Assembly (NCBI RefSeq): GCF_016793225.1
Contig: NZ_JAEUMN010000154.1
Span: 1 to 64,000, forward strand
Length of the DNA stretch: 64,000 bases
Reading direction: 5' to 3'
Source of the DNA: Phenylobacterium sp.
Lineage (GTDB): Bacteria > Pseudomonadota > Alphaproteobacteria > Caulobacterales > Caulobacteraceae
Positions 29,552-38,179 of this stretch are shown here, piece by piece. The stretch's first letter is position 1. Each line of letters opens with the position of its first letter. The notes beneath the pieces were generated by a model, which was given only the letters and a program-made list of their open reading frames with translations, ran no database searches and had not been told where the DNA came from. Both the position numbers and the translations under genes were made by a program.

Positions 29552-30586
29552 ATGAGCGAGTGGAACAGGCGGGATCGCGACGAGGACCAGCGCCGCTACG
29601 GGAACGACGAGCGGAGCCGGTCGTCCGGCGGTGGGCAGGATCGCGGCCGTTGGGGCGAGCAGCGGAGCTTCGGGCGGGGCGGCGGATCGCAGGACGACGA
29701 GTATCGCGGCGGGGACGACTACCGCGGCGGCTATGACGACGACCAGGGCATGGGCCGACAGGCCGGCCGCGGGTCCACTTACGGCGGCATGGGCCGCTAC
29801 GGGCAGGACGACGGCGGGCGCTCCGGCGGCGGGTGGTCGGGCGGCGGCCGCTCCGGCTACGGCGGCGAGTCCTACGGCGGCGGACGGTCGTACGGCGGGC
29901 AGCCTTACGGCGGACAGTCGTACGGCGGACAGTCCGGCTACGGGGGCGGCCGCGCCTACGGGTCGTACGGCCAGGGCGGCGGCGGCCAGGACTACGGCGA
30001 GTCGTCCTACCGCGGCGGCCAGGGGTATGGCTCCGGCGGGCAGTCCTATGGTGGGCAGTCCTACGGCGGGCAATCCTACGGGGGCCAGTCCTATGGCGGC
30101 CAACAGGGCGGCCGGCAGGGCGTCTTCGGCGAGAACGAGCGCCTGCAGCGGGTCAGCGACGGCGAGAGCGAACACGGCCACTTCTTCGGCGGCGGCATGA
30201 CGGGCGGCCAGCATCGCGGTCGCGGCCCGAAGAACTACACCCGTTCGGACGAGCGCATCCGCGACGACATCAACGACCGGCTGGGCGACGACAGCTGGCT
30301 GGACGCCTCGGAAATCGACGTGCAGGTCTCGTCCTGCGAGGTCACGCTGACCGGAACGGTCAACTCTCGCGAGGACAAGCGCCGCGCGGAAGACCTGGCC
30401 GAACAGGTGTCGGGCGTGAAGCACGTGCAGAACAACCTGCGGGTCCAGCCCCAGGGCGGGGCCTCGCAGGGCTCGACCGGCACGAGCGCGGGCTCCGGGT
30501 CCACCTCGATGAGCGGCGCGGCGTCAGGGATGGGCGGCGCTAGCCCGTCGTCCACGACCGGCGGCGCGAGCGGCAAGACTCAGTAG
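29552..30586 (+). CDS. BON domain protein with Tyr/Gly/Ser/Gln-rich low-complexity region
   Basis: This 344-residue protein begins with a charged, Arg/Asp-rich stretch (1-70), then a long low-complexity region (about 70-190) made of Gly, Tyr, Ser and Gln with SYGGQ repeated at least seven times in near-tandem, then a single BON domain (about 230-300, from RSDERIRDDINDRL to QNNLRVQP), and a Ser/Gly/Thr-rich tail. There is no signal peptide, although BON domains usually act at membranes. AGGAAGGTGAG precedes the ATG. The repeat is clear at DNA level (about 29862-30105). The function is unknown; stress-related BON proteins with similar tails are known. Confidence 0.85.
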   Translation: MSEWNRRDRDEDQRRYGNDERSRSSGGGQDRGRWGEQRSFGRGGGSQDDEYRGGDDYRGGYDDDQGMGRQAGRGSTYGGMGRYGQDDGGRSGGGWSGGGRSGYGGESYGGGRSYGGQPYGGQSYGGQSGYGGGRAYGSYGQGGGGQDYGESSYRGGQGYGSGGQSYGGQSYGGQSYGGQSYGGQQGGRQGVFGENERLQRVSDGESEHGHFFGGGMTGGQHRGRGPKNYTRSDERIRDDINDRLGDDSWLDASEIDVQVSSCEVTLTGTVNSREDKRRAEDLAEQVSGVKHVQNNLRVQPQGGASQGSTGTSAGSGSTSMSGAASGMGGASPSSTTGGASGKTQ

Positions 30587-30628
30587 GCGTTGCGGGGCGC
30601 GCGTCCGACCGGGCGCGCGCCTCGGCGC

Positions 30629-31432
30629 CTAGGCCGCCATCCGGGCCTTGAACACGCCGTCGGGAAGTCGTCCCGCCTTCGTCGGATGGATGAAGAAGTA
30701 GTCCTTCCAGGGCAGGCCCTCGACCAGGGTCGTGCGTTCCTCGAGGCGGTCGCCGTCCAGCGCGAACATGCGGTAGCCCCGGTCGCGGAACACATCCAGC
30801 ACCGCATCCCCCGAGGCGTCGAACCGCTCGGCCAGCATCGCCGGATGGATCTCGAGCAGGACGTGCGGGCGGTCGCGATCGAGGATCCCGGTGGCGCCCA
30901 TGAGCGCCTTCAGCTCGGCGCCTTCGATGTCCATCCGGATGAAGTCGACCTTGGCGATCCCATGCTCCTGGCAGAAGGCGTCCAGGGTGACCACGGGCGT
31001 CGGCTGCACCTCCACGCCCCGGTCGTCCAGGTCGGGCCTCGCCGGCCCCTGCGGGCGGACCTCGGCGACATAGGCATAGGCGCGACCCATCCGGCCCGAG
31101 CTCTTCTTGGGCGTCACGAGCAGCAGTTCGCCCGGCTTGTCGGCCACCGCGGCGTGAATCGGCGTCACCTGCCGGCCGATGCGGTGCCACGCGACGCAGG
31201 TCCGGAGAACCTCATAGGCGAAGGCCGAGGGTTCGAAGGCGTAGATCCGCGCCTTCGGGGCCACCTGGGTCATCACGTACGAATGGCGGCCGTCGCTGGC
31301 GCCCACGTGCAGGCATGTGGGCGACCCGGACAGCAGGTCCGCGAGGTAGGGGGTCTCGGGCTCGTGCTTGGCCCAGGTCCGGTTGCGGCGCCAGGCCCGG
31401 AAGGCGTGGCCCAGCACGCGAAGCGACGGCAT
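30629..31432 (-). CDS. FkbM family methyltransferase
   Basis: This 267-residue protein has the FkbM-type SAM-binding start CLHVGASDGRHSYVM, an acidic residue in IYAFEPSAFAYEVL, and the diagnostic segment VDFIRMDIEGAELKAL, followed by LLEIHPAML. FkbM-like enzymes O-methylate sugars, polyketides or lipids. GAGGAGAG lies before the ATG. It lies 38 bp downstream of ubiG on the same strand but is unlikely to be part of ubiquinone synthesis. It is the second FkbM-like gene of the window. Confidence 0.88.
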   Translation of the reverse strand: MPSLRVLGHAFRAWRRNRTWAKHEPETPYLADLLSGSPTCLHVGASDGRHSYVMTQVAPKARIYAFEPSAFAYEVLRTCVAWHRIGRQVTPIHAAVADKPGELLLVTPKKSSGRMGRAYAYVAEVRPQGPARPDLDDRGVEVQPTPVVTLDAFCQEHGIAKVDFIRMDIEGAELKALMGATGILDRDRPHVLLEIHPAMLAERFDASGDAVLDVFRDRGYRMFALDGDRLEERTTLVEGLPWKDYFFIHPTKAGRLPDGVFKARMAA

Positions 31433-31470
31433 CGGCTCTCCTCGTCCGCCCCCAAAGCGGCGCGCGAGCG

Positions 31471-32229
31471 TCAGGCCGCGTCGCGCGTGACTGTCATCAT
31501 GTAGTTCACGTCGCAGTCGGTGGATTCCGTCCACCGGCCGGTGAGCGGGTTGAATACGACGCCGAACGGGCCGTCCACAACCACGGGCGCGTCGGCCAGG
31601 AAATCTCGGATCTCGGCAGGCCTGAGGAACTTGCGCCAGTCGTGGGCGCCCACGGGGAGCCAACGCAGGACGTACTCGGCCCCGATCTTGGCCAGGGCCA
31701 GCGCCTTCAGCGTGCGGTTCAGCGTGGCGACGATCATCAGGCCGCCCGGCTTCAGCAGCCCCGCACAATCCTGAAGGTAGGCGGCGGGGTCGGCCACGTG
31801 CTCGATCACCTCCATGTTGAGGATCACGTCGAACGGCGGCTCGCCGGCGGCCAGCAGGTCCTCCGCGGTGGAGGCGCGGTAGTCGATCGCAAGCCCCTGT
31901 TCGGCGGCGTGGGTCGCCGCGGTCGCGATGTTCTTGGCCGAAGCGTCGACGCCGGTGACCTGGAACCCCAGTCGCGCCATCGGCTCGGACAGCAGGCCGC
32001 CGCCGCAGCCGATGTCGAGCAGGCGCAGGCCCTCGAACGGCCGCCGGGCCGCAGGGTCGCGGCTGAAGCGGTAGAGGGCCTGGTCGCGGATGAAGGCGAG
32101 GCGCACCGGGTTGAACCGGTGCAGCGGCGCGAACTTGCCCTTCGGGTCCCACCACTCGGCGGCGATCCGCGAGAACGTCTCGACTTCGGCGGGATCGATG
32201 CTGGAACGGGCGGCGGCCATGCGGGCCAT
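31471..32229 (-). CDS. ubiG: Ubiquinone biosynthesis O-methyltransferase UbiG
   Basis: This 252-residue enzyme carries out the O-methylation steps of ubiquinone synthesis. The SAM motif [19 protein letters not shown], post-motif VTGVDAS, the NMEVIEHV segment and the C-terminal DCDVNYMM are all characteristic, as is the start with [20 protein letters not shown]. Length is normal. It is divergent from lysC across about 190 bp, an arrangement widely conserved in alphaproteobacteria. Start may be ATG 32229 or ATG 32220. Confidence 0.96.
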   Translation of the reverse strand: MARMAAARSSIDPAEVETFSRIAAEWWDPKGKFAPLHRFNPVRLAFIRDQALYRFSRDPAARRPFEGLRLLDIGCGGGLLSEPMARLGFQVTGVDASAKNIATAATHAAEQGLAIDYRASTAEDLLAAGEPPFDVILNMEVIEHVADPAAYLQDCAGLLKPGGLMIVATLNRTLKALALAKIGAEYVLRWLPVGAHDWRKFLRPAEIRDFLADAPVVVDGPFGVVFNPLTGRWTESTDCDVNYMMTVTRDAA

Positions 32230-32416
32230 TTAGGGCGGATCGGCGGCGAACTGAAGGGCGGGCCGCGCCGCCCGGGGCCCGCGGGGCATCCTTTGCCCTT
32301 CGCCGGGCCCCGCGGCCGTCCGCCGCGCAATATTCTGGGCGTTGCGAGGCCGCGCGCACGCCGCTATGAGGCGCAGCCCTTCGGCAGCGCAGCAACGGCG
32401 GTCCACGCGTACGTCC

Positions 32417-33664
32417 ATGTCCCGGCTGGTGATGAAATTCGGCGGCACCTCGGTGGCCGACCTGGAGCGGATCCGGCGCGTGGCGCGGCTGGTGGCCGCC
32501 GAGAAGGCGGCGGGCCACGACGTGGCCGTGGTGGTCTCGGCCATGGCGGGCAAGACCAACGAGCTGGTGGCCTGGACCGACGGCGCCGGCGCGGCCGCGC
32601 AGGGCCTGGCGCCCTCGGACGACGAGTACGACGTGGTGGTCGCCTCCGGCGAGCAGGTGACCGCGGGCCTGCTTGCGATGACGCTCCGCAACATGGGCCT
32701 GCGCGCGCGCTCGTGGATGGGCTGGCAGATCCCGATCATCGCGGACGACGCGCACGGCAAGGCCCGCATCGACGACATCCCGCCTGAGAAGCTGGCCGCG
32801 GCGCTGGACGCCGGCGAGATCGCGGTGATCGCGGGCTTCCAGGGCGTGACCCGCGACGGCCGCATCGCCACCCTGGGTCGCGGCGGCTCGGACACTTCGG
32901 CGGTGGCGGTGGCGGCGGCCATCGGCGGCGCCTGCGACATCTACACCGACGTGGACGGGGTCTACACCACCGACCCGCGGATCGAGTCCAAGGCCCGCAA
33001 GCTGTCGAAGATCTCCTACGAGGAGATGCTGGAGATGGCGTCGCTGGGCGCCAAGGTGCTGCAGACCCGCTCGGTCGAGCTGGCCATGGCCTACCACGTG
33101 CCGGTGCGCGTGCTGTCGAGTTTTGTGGAGCCGGGCGAGGCGCCGGGCCAGGGCACCATCGTGTGCGACGAGGAGGAGATCGTGGAGAAGCGGATCGTGA
33201 GCGGCGTGGCCTACAGCCGCGACGAGGCGAAGATCAGCCTCTTCGGCCTGCCCGACCATCCCGGCGTGTCCTCGACCATCTTCGGCGCGCTGGCGGACGC
33301 CAACGTGAACGTGGACATGATCGTGCAGAGCCACGCGCGTACGGCCGACACCGCCAACATGGAATTCACCGTCGGCAAGCGCGACGCGCAGCGGGCGGTC
33401 GACATCGTGCGCGGCCTTCAGGGCCAGGTCGGCTTCGAGGACGTGCGCCTCAACGACGACGTCGCCAAGGTGTCGGTGATCGGCGTGGGCATGCGCAGCC
33501 ACACGGGCGTCGCCAAGGCGATGTTCGAGGCGCTGGCCGCCAAGGGCGTGAACATCCAGGTGATCTCCACGTCCGAGATCAAGATCAGCGTGCTGATCGA
33601 CGCCGCCTACACCGAACTGGCCGTCCGCGCCCTGCACGCCGCCTACGGCCTCGAGCAGCTGTAG
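32417..33664 (+). CDS. lysC: Aspartate kinase
   Basis: This 415-residue enzyme phosphorylates aspartate, the first step to lysine, threonine, methionine and diaminopimelate. It begins with the signature VMKFGGTSV, followed by the TLGRGGSDTSAVAVA and DIYTDVDGVYTTDPR motifs of the kinase domain (1-245), and two ACT domains (about 265-330 and 345-410) for feedback control by amino acids. The ATG at 32417 is chosen from the family start; no strong ribosome binding site is visible, so a leaderless or short-leader message is possible. Confidence 0.97.
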   Translation: MSRLVMKFGGTSVADLERIRRVARLVAAEKAAGHDVAVVVSAMAGKTNELVAWTDGAGAAAQGLAPSDDEYDVVVASGEQVTAGLLAMTLRNMGLRARSWMGWQIPIIADDAHGKARIDDIPPEKLAAALDAGEIAVIAGFQGVTRDGRIATLGRGGSDTSAVAVAAAIGGACDIYTDVDGVYTTDPRIESKARKLSKISYEEMLEMASLGAKVLQTRSVELAMAYHVPVRVLSSFVEPGEAPGQGTIVCDEEEIVEKRIVSGVAYSRDEAKISLFGLPDHPGVSSTIFGALADANVNVDMIVQSHARTADTANMEFTVGKRDAQRAVDIVRGLQGQVGFEDVRLNDDVAKVSVIGVGMRSHTGVAKAMFEALAAKGVNIQVISTSEIKISVLIDAAYTELAVRALHAAYGLEQL

Positions 33665-33690
33665 GCCGGCCGGGACGCTCTCTTATCCCC

Positions 33691-33847
33691 AAGGCTGTCA
33701 TCCCGGTTTCCGCCTAGCGGAAGACCGGGACCCATAAACTCCGTGGGTCCGGATAAAGCTCGGCGGCGGACGCCTGCGGGCCGCCACGGCCATCGGGCGC
33801 GTATGGGTCCCGGTCTTCGCCTGCGGCGAAACCGGGATGACAGCTTT
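33691..33847. repeat. Large inverted repeat with 45-bp arms
   Basis: The left arm (33691-33735) and right arm (33802-33847) are near-perfect reverse complements; both contain GTCATCCCGGTTT and AAGACCGGGACCCATA. Each arm also has internal dyad symmetry, so each can fold by itself, and a 66-bp spacer lies between. There is no open frame or target-site duplication that I can confirm. It looks like a paired REP/BIME or a small MITE-like element. It lies just after lysC, at the left end of a 10-kb accessory block. Confidence 0.85.
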
Positions 33848-33927
33848 GAGGGAGGCTTGTCTTTACCCGCGAGGTAGTTGCCGCGGGCCGCGCCACCAGG
33901 GGAGGCTGGCGGCGAGGAGGCGCATCC

Positions 33928-34353
33928 ATGTCGCGCAAGCAACACAAGGCCTGGCTGAAGGTGACGGCGGTGGTGGTCGCCATCGGGGGGCCGATCTTCT
34001 CCCTCGGCGCCGTGCCCGGGATGACCGAGCCGGCGCGGCTGACGCTCGACATCCTGAGCTGGCCGCTGGACGGCGCGACGACCTATGCGTCGGCCGACAC
34101 GCGCTTCCTGTCCGCGCTGACGGGCGGGTTCCTGCTGGGTTGGGGCGTCATGATCTGGCGGCTCGTCGACCTGGCCTACGACGCGGCGCCCGAGGCCGTG
34201 CGGCGCGCGGTGGTCAGCGGGCTGGTGGCGTGGTTCCTGGCCGACAGCGCCGGGTCGATCGCCTCGGGCGCCGCCTCCAACGCGCTGTTCAACGTCGCGG
34301 TCCTGCTGATCGCCGTGGGCCCGCTGTGGCGCCCGGCCAGGGACCCCGCCTGA
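33928..34353 (+). CDS. Small four-helix membrane protein
   Basis: This 141-residue protein has four predicted transmembrane segments (about residues 9-30, 58-80, 94-112 and 115-135) and a basic N-terminus (SRKQHK). No catalytic or transport motif is visible. GAGGAGG lies seven bases before the ATG. It follows the large inverted repeat and ends 9 bp before the convergent regulator gene. I do not recognise it. Confidence 0.72.
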   Translation: MSRKQHKAWLKVTAVVVAIGGPIFSLGAVPGMTEPARLTLDILSWPLDGATTYASADTRFLSALTGGFLLGWGVMIWRLVDLAYDAAPEAVRRAVVSGLVAWFLADSAGSIASGAASNALFNVAVLLIAVGPLWRPARDPA

Positions 34354-34362
34354 GCGGAGCCG

Positions 34363-35265
34363 TCAGGCGGCGCCCCGGTCCGCGGACCGGGCGGGAACCT
34401 CCCAGGAGAGGATGACGCCGCGCTCGGCCAGCCCGTTGAGCAGCCGCTGCACGTTCACCGCATTGTCGGCGAACAGGTTCGTGAACCCCGGCCTCTCGAG
34501 CATGTCCGGCGGGATGCCCGCCCCGACGGACGTGCGCGCGCAGAGCTCATCCTCCGACATCTGCACCAGATGACGGCGAATGGTCTCCGGCGGCAGGCGG
34601 AGGCGGCGCGAGATCTGGCTCACCGAAAGCCGGGCGCCGGTATCCCGGAGCGCCGCCGCCAGGATCGCCGTGAGGATCAGCGCTGAGACCACGTTGCCCG
34701 CCTCGCGCATCAGCCCTTCGCAGCTCCGCAGCACGTAGTCCGACAGCAGACGCGCCGCGGCCCGCACCGGCACGGCGTCCTCCAGGCCGTACGCGGAGGG
34801 CGGCAGTTCCTCCACGAGGCCGGCGGCCTGCAGATCCTGGTAGAAGGCCCTCAGGCGCGCGTGCCCGACCCGCACGGACTGGACGTAGTCGGGCGAGGCC
34901 AGGAAGCTCGCGGGCACGACCACGCCCTCGGCCGAGACCGTGCAGACGCCGGCCGCAGCCAGCCTGCGGATGCGCCGGCGGACCGTCTCGAACGGCAGGC
35001 CCAGGGAGGCGGCGACCGCGTTGATGCTGACCGGGCGGCGCTCGGCGTCGGGCGCCGGCGCCTCGATCTGGCCGTAGCGCGCGCGGGCGGCGGGGTCCCG
35101 GGTGAGCGGCGCGATGTTGGCCTGGTTGACCGCCAGCACGAGCAGCGCCTCCAGCGGCTCGAGACCGCCCACGCCGTTGACCATCTCGTCGAGCAGGAAT
35201 GCGAAGGACAGCCGCGCGACCCTGCGCTCACGGTGTTTGACCTCGGGCTCGACGACGCCACTCAT
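34363..35265 (-). CDS. Putative regulator with two winged-helix-like segments
   Basis: This 300-residue cytoplasmic protein holds two helix-turn-helix-like segments: SINAVAASLGLPFETVRRRIRRLAAAGV near residues 79-106 and LSVSQISRRLRLPPETIRRHLVQMSEDEL near 215-243, each followed by a wing-like strand. Between them is a helical domain. It has no receiver, ligand-binding or oligomerisation domain I recognise. Duplicate HTH units of this kind suggest a MarR/GntR-like DNA-binding protein. It lies 65 bp downstream of the MFS gene and is on the same strand, so it may be co-transcribed with it. Confidence 0.68.
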   Translation of the reverse strand: MSGVVEPEVKHRERRVARLSFAFLLDEMVNGVGGLEPLEALLVLAVNQANIAPLTRDPAARARYGQIEAPAPDAERRPVSINAVAASLGLPFETVRRRIRRLAAAGVCTVSAEGVVVPASFLASPDYVQSVRVGHARLRAFYQDLQAAGLVEELPPSAYGLEDAVPVRAAARLLSDYVLRSCEGLMREAGNVVSALILTAILAAALRDTGARLSVSQISRRLRLPPETIRRHLVQMSEDELCARTSVGAGIPPDMLERPGFTNLFADNAVNVQRLLNGLAERGVILSWEVPARSADRGAA

Positions 35266-35330
35266 GCGCACGAGGAAACGCCCTCGCGGCGCAGGACGCA
35301 ACGGGCTGATAAGGTCGCAGGCCGGACCCT

Positions 35331-36770
35331 CTAGTCCGGCCCCGCGACCTCGTGGGCGCGGCGGGTCATGGCGAACAGGGCCCAGACCCCGACCAGCGCC
35401 AGCGGAATGGCGGCGAGGAACACCCAGGCCGAGGCGGCGCGCGCGCTGGCGTCGGTGAGGCCTTGGTGGAAGCCCGCCAGGTTCGCCGCCACGCCCGATA
35501 TGGCCGCGCCGGCCGCGGCCCCCGTCAGCCGGACCGCGGTCACCGCGGACGAACCGATCGCACGGTCCTCGTCGGACAGGGCGCCGAGAAGCCGCGTCGC
35601 CATGAAGGCCCAGGAGAAGCCGAAGGCGGCGCCCATGAACGAGCCGCCGACGAGGACCCAGGCGAAGGCGCCGTCGGCCATGGTGAGCGCCAGGATCACG
35701 AGGCTGGCCAGGAGCAGGAGCCCTCCCAACCGCATCCAGCGCACCACCCAGGCGCCGGTGACGCCGGCCACGGCCATGGCCGAGACCGTCCAGGCCATCG
35801 ACTCCGCGCCGATCGCGTAGCCCGCCGCCAGCGGCGAGAAGCCGCGCAGCTGCTGCAGGATCGGCGGGCCGTAGATCGAGAAGCCCATGGACGCCGCGGT
35901 CAGGGCGAACATGGCGAGGTAGCCCGAGCCGCAGACGGTCGCGAGGTCGCCGGCCCGCCGGGGCAGGAGACGCACCCGCAGCCGGCCGTCGACCCAGACC
36001 ATGAACGCCAGGATAGCCAGTCCCGCCGCCACCATCGCCGCGGAGAGCCAGGGCGTGGCCATCAGGTCCGCGACCGCGATGGCTCCGACCCCCACGGTGA
36101 GGATTCCGAGCTGCGTCCAGGGGATGCCGCCCTCCCCCCGGGCGCCCTTCTCGGACCCCACGAGCAGGAACGGCGCGGCGGCGCTGAACACCGCCGTCTG
36201 CAGCGCGAACAGCCAGAAGACGTCGCGCCAGTGCCCGAGCTCGACGACCACGCCGCCGAACAGCGGACCCAGCACGGTCGCAATCCCCCAGACGAAGGTG
36301 ACGGCCGCGAACACGCGCGCGAGATGGCGTTCCGGGAACAGCAGCGCGATGGCGACCATGGCGAACCCGGAGATCCAGCCGGAGCCCAGCCCCTGCACGA
36401 GACGGCCGGCGAGGAAGGTCCCCACGTCGGGCGCCGCGGCGCTCATCACGCAGCCGGCCGCCATCACCAGCCCGGCGACCGCGGTGGCCGACCGCAGGCC
36501 GAAGAGCTCGGAAAGCCGCCCGGCGCTGGCGCCGGCGAGGATCGCGCCCACGAAGAAGCCCGCGGTCGCCCACGAGAAGTAAGCATAGCCGCCGAGGTCG
36601 GCGCCGACGCTGGGCAGGATGGTGGCGGTGACCAGGCTGTCCGCCGCGTTCAGCCAGACGCCGAGCATGATGATGGCGAACCGCGGCAGCCGGCCCTCGG
36701 CCAGCAGGTCGGCCCAGGTGTTCTGGCCCTCCCCCGGCGTGGGCGCATTCGTTTTGACAAGCTCAGACAT
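35331..36770 (-). CDS. MFS transporter, drug:H+ antiporter type
   Basis: This 479-residue protein has about 12-14 transmembrane helices and the MFS features GRLSELFGLRSATAVA after helix 2 and the antiporter-type GPLFGGVVVE motif in helix 5 (about residue 145). Such carriers export drugs or toxic organics. The ATG at 36770 is preferred over the GTG at 36782. Its start codon overlaps one arm of a TTTGACA-N10-TGTCAAA palindrome, and the divergent gene 52 bp away encodes an Fe-S type regulator, so that regulator probably controls it. Confidence 0.88.
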   Translation of the reverse strand: MSELVKTNAPTPGEGQNTWADLLAEGRLPRFAIIMLGVWLNAADSLVTATILPSVGADLGGYAYFSWATAGFFVGAILAGASAGRLSELFGLRSATAVAGLVMAAGCVMSAAAPDVGTFLAGRLVQGLGSGWISGFAMVAIALLFPERHLARVFAAVTFVWGIATVLGPLFGGVVVELGHWRDVFWLFALQTAVFSAAAPFLLVGSEKGARGEGGIPWTQLGILTVGVGAIAVADLMATPWLSAAMVAAGLAILAFMVWVDGRLRVRLLPRRAGDLATVCGSGYLAMFALTAASMGFSIYGPPILQQLRGFSPLAAGYAIGAESMAWTVSAMAVAGVTGAWVVRWMRLGGLLLLASLVILALTMADGAFAWVLVGGSFMGAAFGFSWAFMATRLLGALSDEDRAIGSSAVTAVRLTGAAAGAAISGVAANLAGFHQGLTDASARAASAWVFLAAIPLALVGVWALFAMTRRAHEVAGPD

Positions 36771-36823
36771 GTCAAATTCCACTAGACCTGCGCCGTAGAT
36801 TTAGCAATGATGTAATTGTCAAA
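36753..36823. promoter_or_regulatory. Three TTTGACA words between MFS and regulator genes
   Basis: TTTGACA (36753-36759) and TGTCAAA (36770-36776) form a palindrome with a 10-bp spacer over the MFS start codon. A third copy, TGTCAAA (36817-36823), touches the regulator's ATG and on the minus strand also gives a TTGACA that could serve as a -35 element for the MFS gene. The placement fits a regulator that controls both promoters. The regulator has no visible Shine-Dalgarno sequence, so its message may be leaderless. Confidence 0.5.
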
Positions 36824-37449
36824 TGCGCACGCCCACCGACCGTATCCTGTTCCACCTGAAGACGCGCGGCCCGTCGGAGACGCTGGCGCTGGCCGCGGCC
36901 CTGGGCGTGAGCCGGCAGGCGGCGCTGCAGCACCTCGAGCGCCTGGCCGCCGAGGGGCTCCTGACCTACGCCGACGCGCGGCGCGGCGTGGGCCGCCCCC
37001 GCCGGACCTGGTCGCTGACCGCCGCGGCCGAGGGCCGGTTCCCCGACACCCATGCGCAGCTCACGCTGGAGATGCTGGAGGCCCTGCGGGCGGAGTTCGG
37101 CGAGGCGGGGGTCGAACGGCTGATCGCGCGGCGCGAGGGCCAGACGGCGGCCGCCTATGCGGGCGCGTTGCGGCCGCTCGACCGGCTGGAGGCGCGGGTG
37201 GCGCGCCTGGCCGAGATTCGGACGTCGGAAGGCTACATGGCCGACTGGTCGTCCGACCCTGCAGGCGGCTTCCTCCTCGTGGAGAACCACTGCCCGATCT
37301 GCGCGGCGGCGGCCGCCTGTCAGGGATTCTGCCGCGCGGAGCTGGAGGCGTTCCGCGCCGCGCTGGGGCCGGGGGCGCTCGTGGAGCGGACGGACCACAT
37401 CCTCGCCGGCGCACGCCGCTGCGCCTACCGGATCCGGCCTGCGGGCTGA
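36823..37449 (+). CDS. SufR-like helix-turn-helix regulator with Cys-rich sensor domain
   Basis: This 208-residue regulator has a winged helix at residues 5-62 (LALAAALGVSRQAALQHLERLAAEGLL, then the GRPRRTW wing) and a C-terminal sensor with ENHCPIC at 155-160, further cysteines C166, C170 and C200, and H192 in RTDHILAG. The NHCPI...C...RxxHIxxGxxxCxYxI pattern is that of SufR-like proteins, in which cysteines hold an Fe-S cluster that senses iron or oxidative state. It is divergent from an MFS exporter rather than from suf genes, so it may sense redox-active compounds. The start has no ribosome binding site. Confidence 0.82.
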   Translation: MRTPTDRILFHLKTRGPSETLALAAALGVSRQAALQHLERLAAEGLLTYADARRGVGRPRRTWSLTAAAEGRFPDTHAQLTLEMLEALRAEFGEAGVERLIARREGQTAAAYAGALRPLDRLEARVARLAEIRTSEGYMADWSSDPAGGFLLVENHCPICAAAAACQGFCRAELEAFRAALGPGALVERTDHILAGARRCAYRIRPAG

Positions 37450-37494
37450 CGGCGCTCGTCGAGGGCCGCCCGCCGCGCGGCGGATTCCGGCGCG

Positions 37495-38043
37495 TCAGGG
37501 CTTGCGCGCGGCCGCCGGCTTGTCCCGGCCGGGGGTCGCGAGGATCTCCAGCTCGCCCTTGTAGCCAAGCTCGCGGACCCGCGCCGTGAGGGCCTCGACC
37601 TGGTCCAGGGGCGGCGCGACCTCGCGGGTGAAGACATAGACCTTCTCGAAGCCCGGTTCGGACGAGATGAACCAGCTTCGGTCCGGATCGGTCGCGATGA
37701 TGCGGTAGGTGCGGGACAGGCGCAGCGGGCCGAGGCGGTAGCGCACCTCCAGCGCGGCGTTGGTCCCGGGGTCGCGGATCGTCCCGACGCCGCTGATCGA
37801 GCGCTCGGGCGCGTCCTGCCGCTTGTCGTGGCAGGCGTCCTTGACCGCGATCCGGCCGCGATCGTCGCGGCTGTACTTGGTCGTGGCCCATTCGCAGCCG
37901 CGGGTCAGGCTGGTGGGCGTGCGCGCCTGCTCGTACCAGGTCCCCGCATAGAAGGTGTCGGGCGCGATGGGCCCCGCGCTGGGCGGCTCCGCGGCGGCCG
38001 CCGCGGCGGCGAGGAATAGGCCGGCGGTCAGGGACAGGGGCAC
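37495..38043 (-). CDS. Exported lipocalin-family protein
   Basis: This 182-residue protein has a signal peptide (about 1-18) and the lipocalin opening motif FYAGTWYEQARTP, with conserved cysteines (RGCEWATT, KDACHDK) likely forming a disulfide, and later strands such as YRIIATDPDRSWFISSE and YVFTRE. It resembles the bacterial Blc group, which binds lysophospholipids or other hydrophobic molecules, but lacks the lipobox cysteine and is probably soluble periplasmic. GTG start with GGAGA eight bases upstream. It is a single gene. Confidence 0.85.
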   Translation of the reverse strand: MPLSLTAGLFLAAAAAAAEPPSAGPIAPDTFYAGTWYEQARTPTSLTRGCEWATTKYSRDDRGRIAVKDACHDKRQDAPERSISGVGTIRDPGTNAALEVRYRLGPLRLSRTYRIIATDPDRSWFISSEPGFEKVYVFTREVAPPLDQVEALTARVRELGYKGELEILATPGRDKPAAARKP

Positions 38044-38179
38044 GGGCGGGTCTCCGAGGTTGGCTCCGCACGCATATAGGCGGAGCTACGCCGTTCCGCT
38101 CGCGCTTCCGGGAACGAAGCGTCGCGTAGCGCTGGATGGAGCGGATCACCCCTGCGGAGGAGGACAGATCGCCGTCCCG

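Noticed and set aside
29862..30105. Regular short repeats considered as a CRISPR array
   Set aside because: The repeats are codon-phased SYGGQ units inside an intact coding sequence; there are no unique spacers or cas genes.
31433..33637. Possible N-terminal extension of the FkbM methyltransferase through ubiG and lysC
   Set aside because: The frame stays open by GC bias only. The real start at 31432 has a good ribosome binding site and the methyltransferase fold begins just after it.
33691..33847. Inverted repeat considered as an insertion sequence
   Set aside because: The interior is only 66 bp and holds no transposase. At most it is a non-autonomous element.
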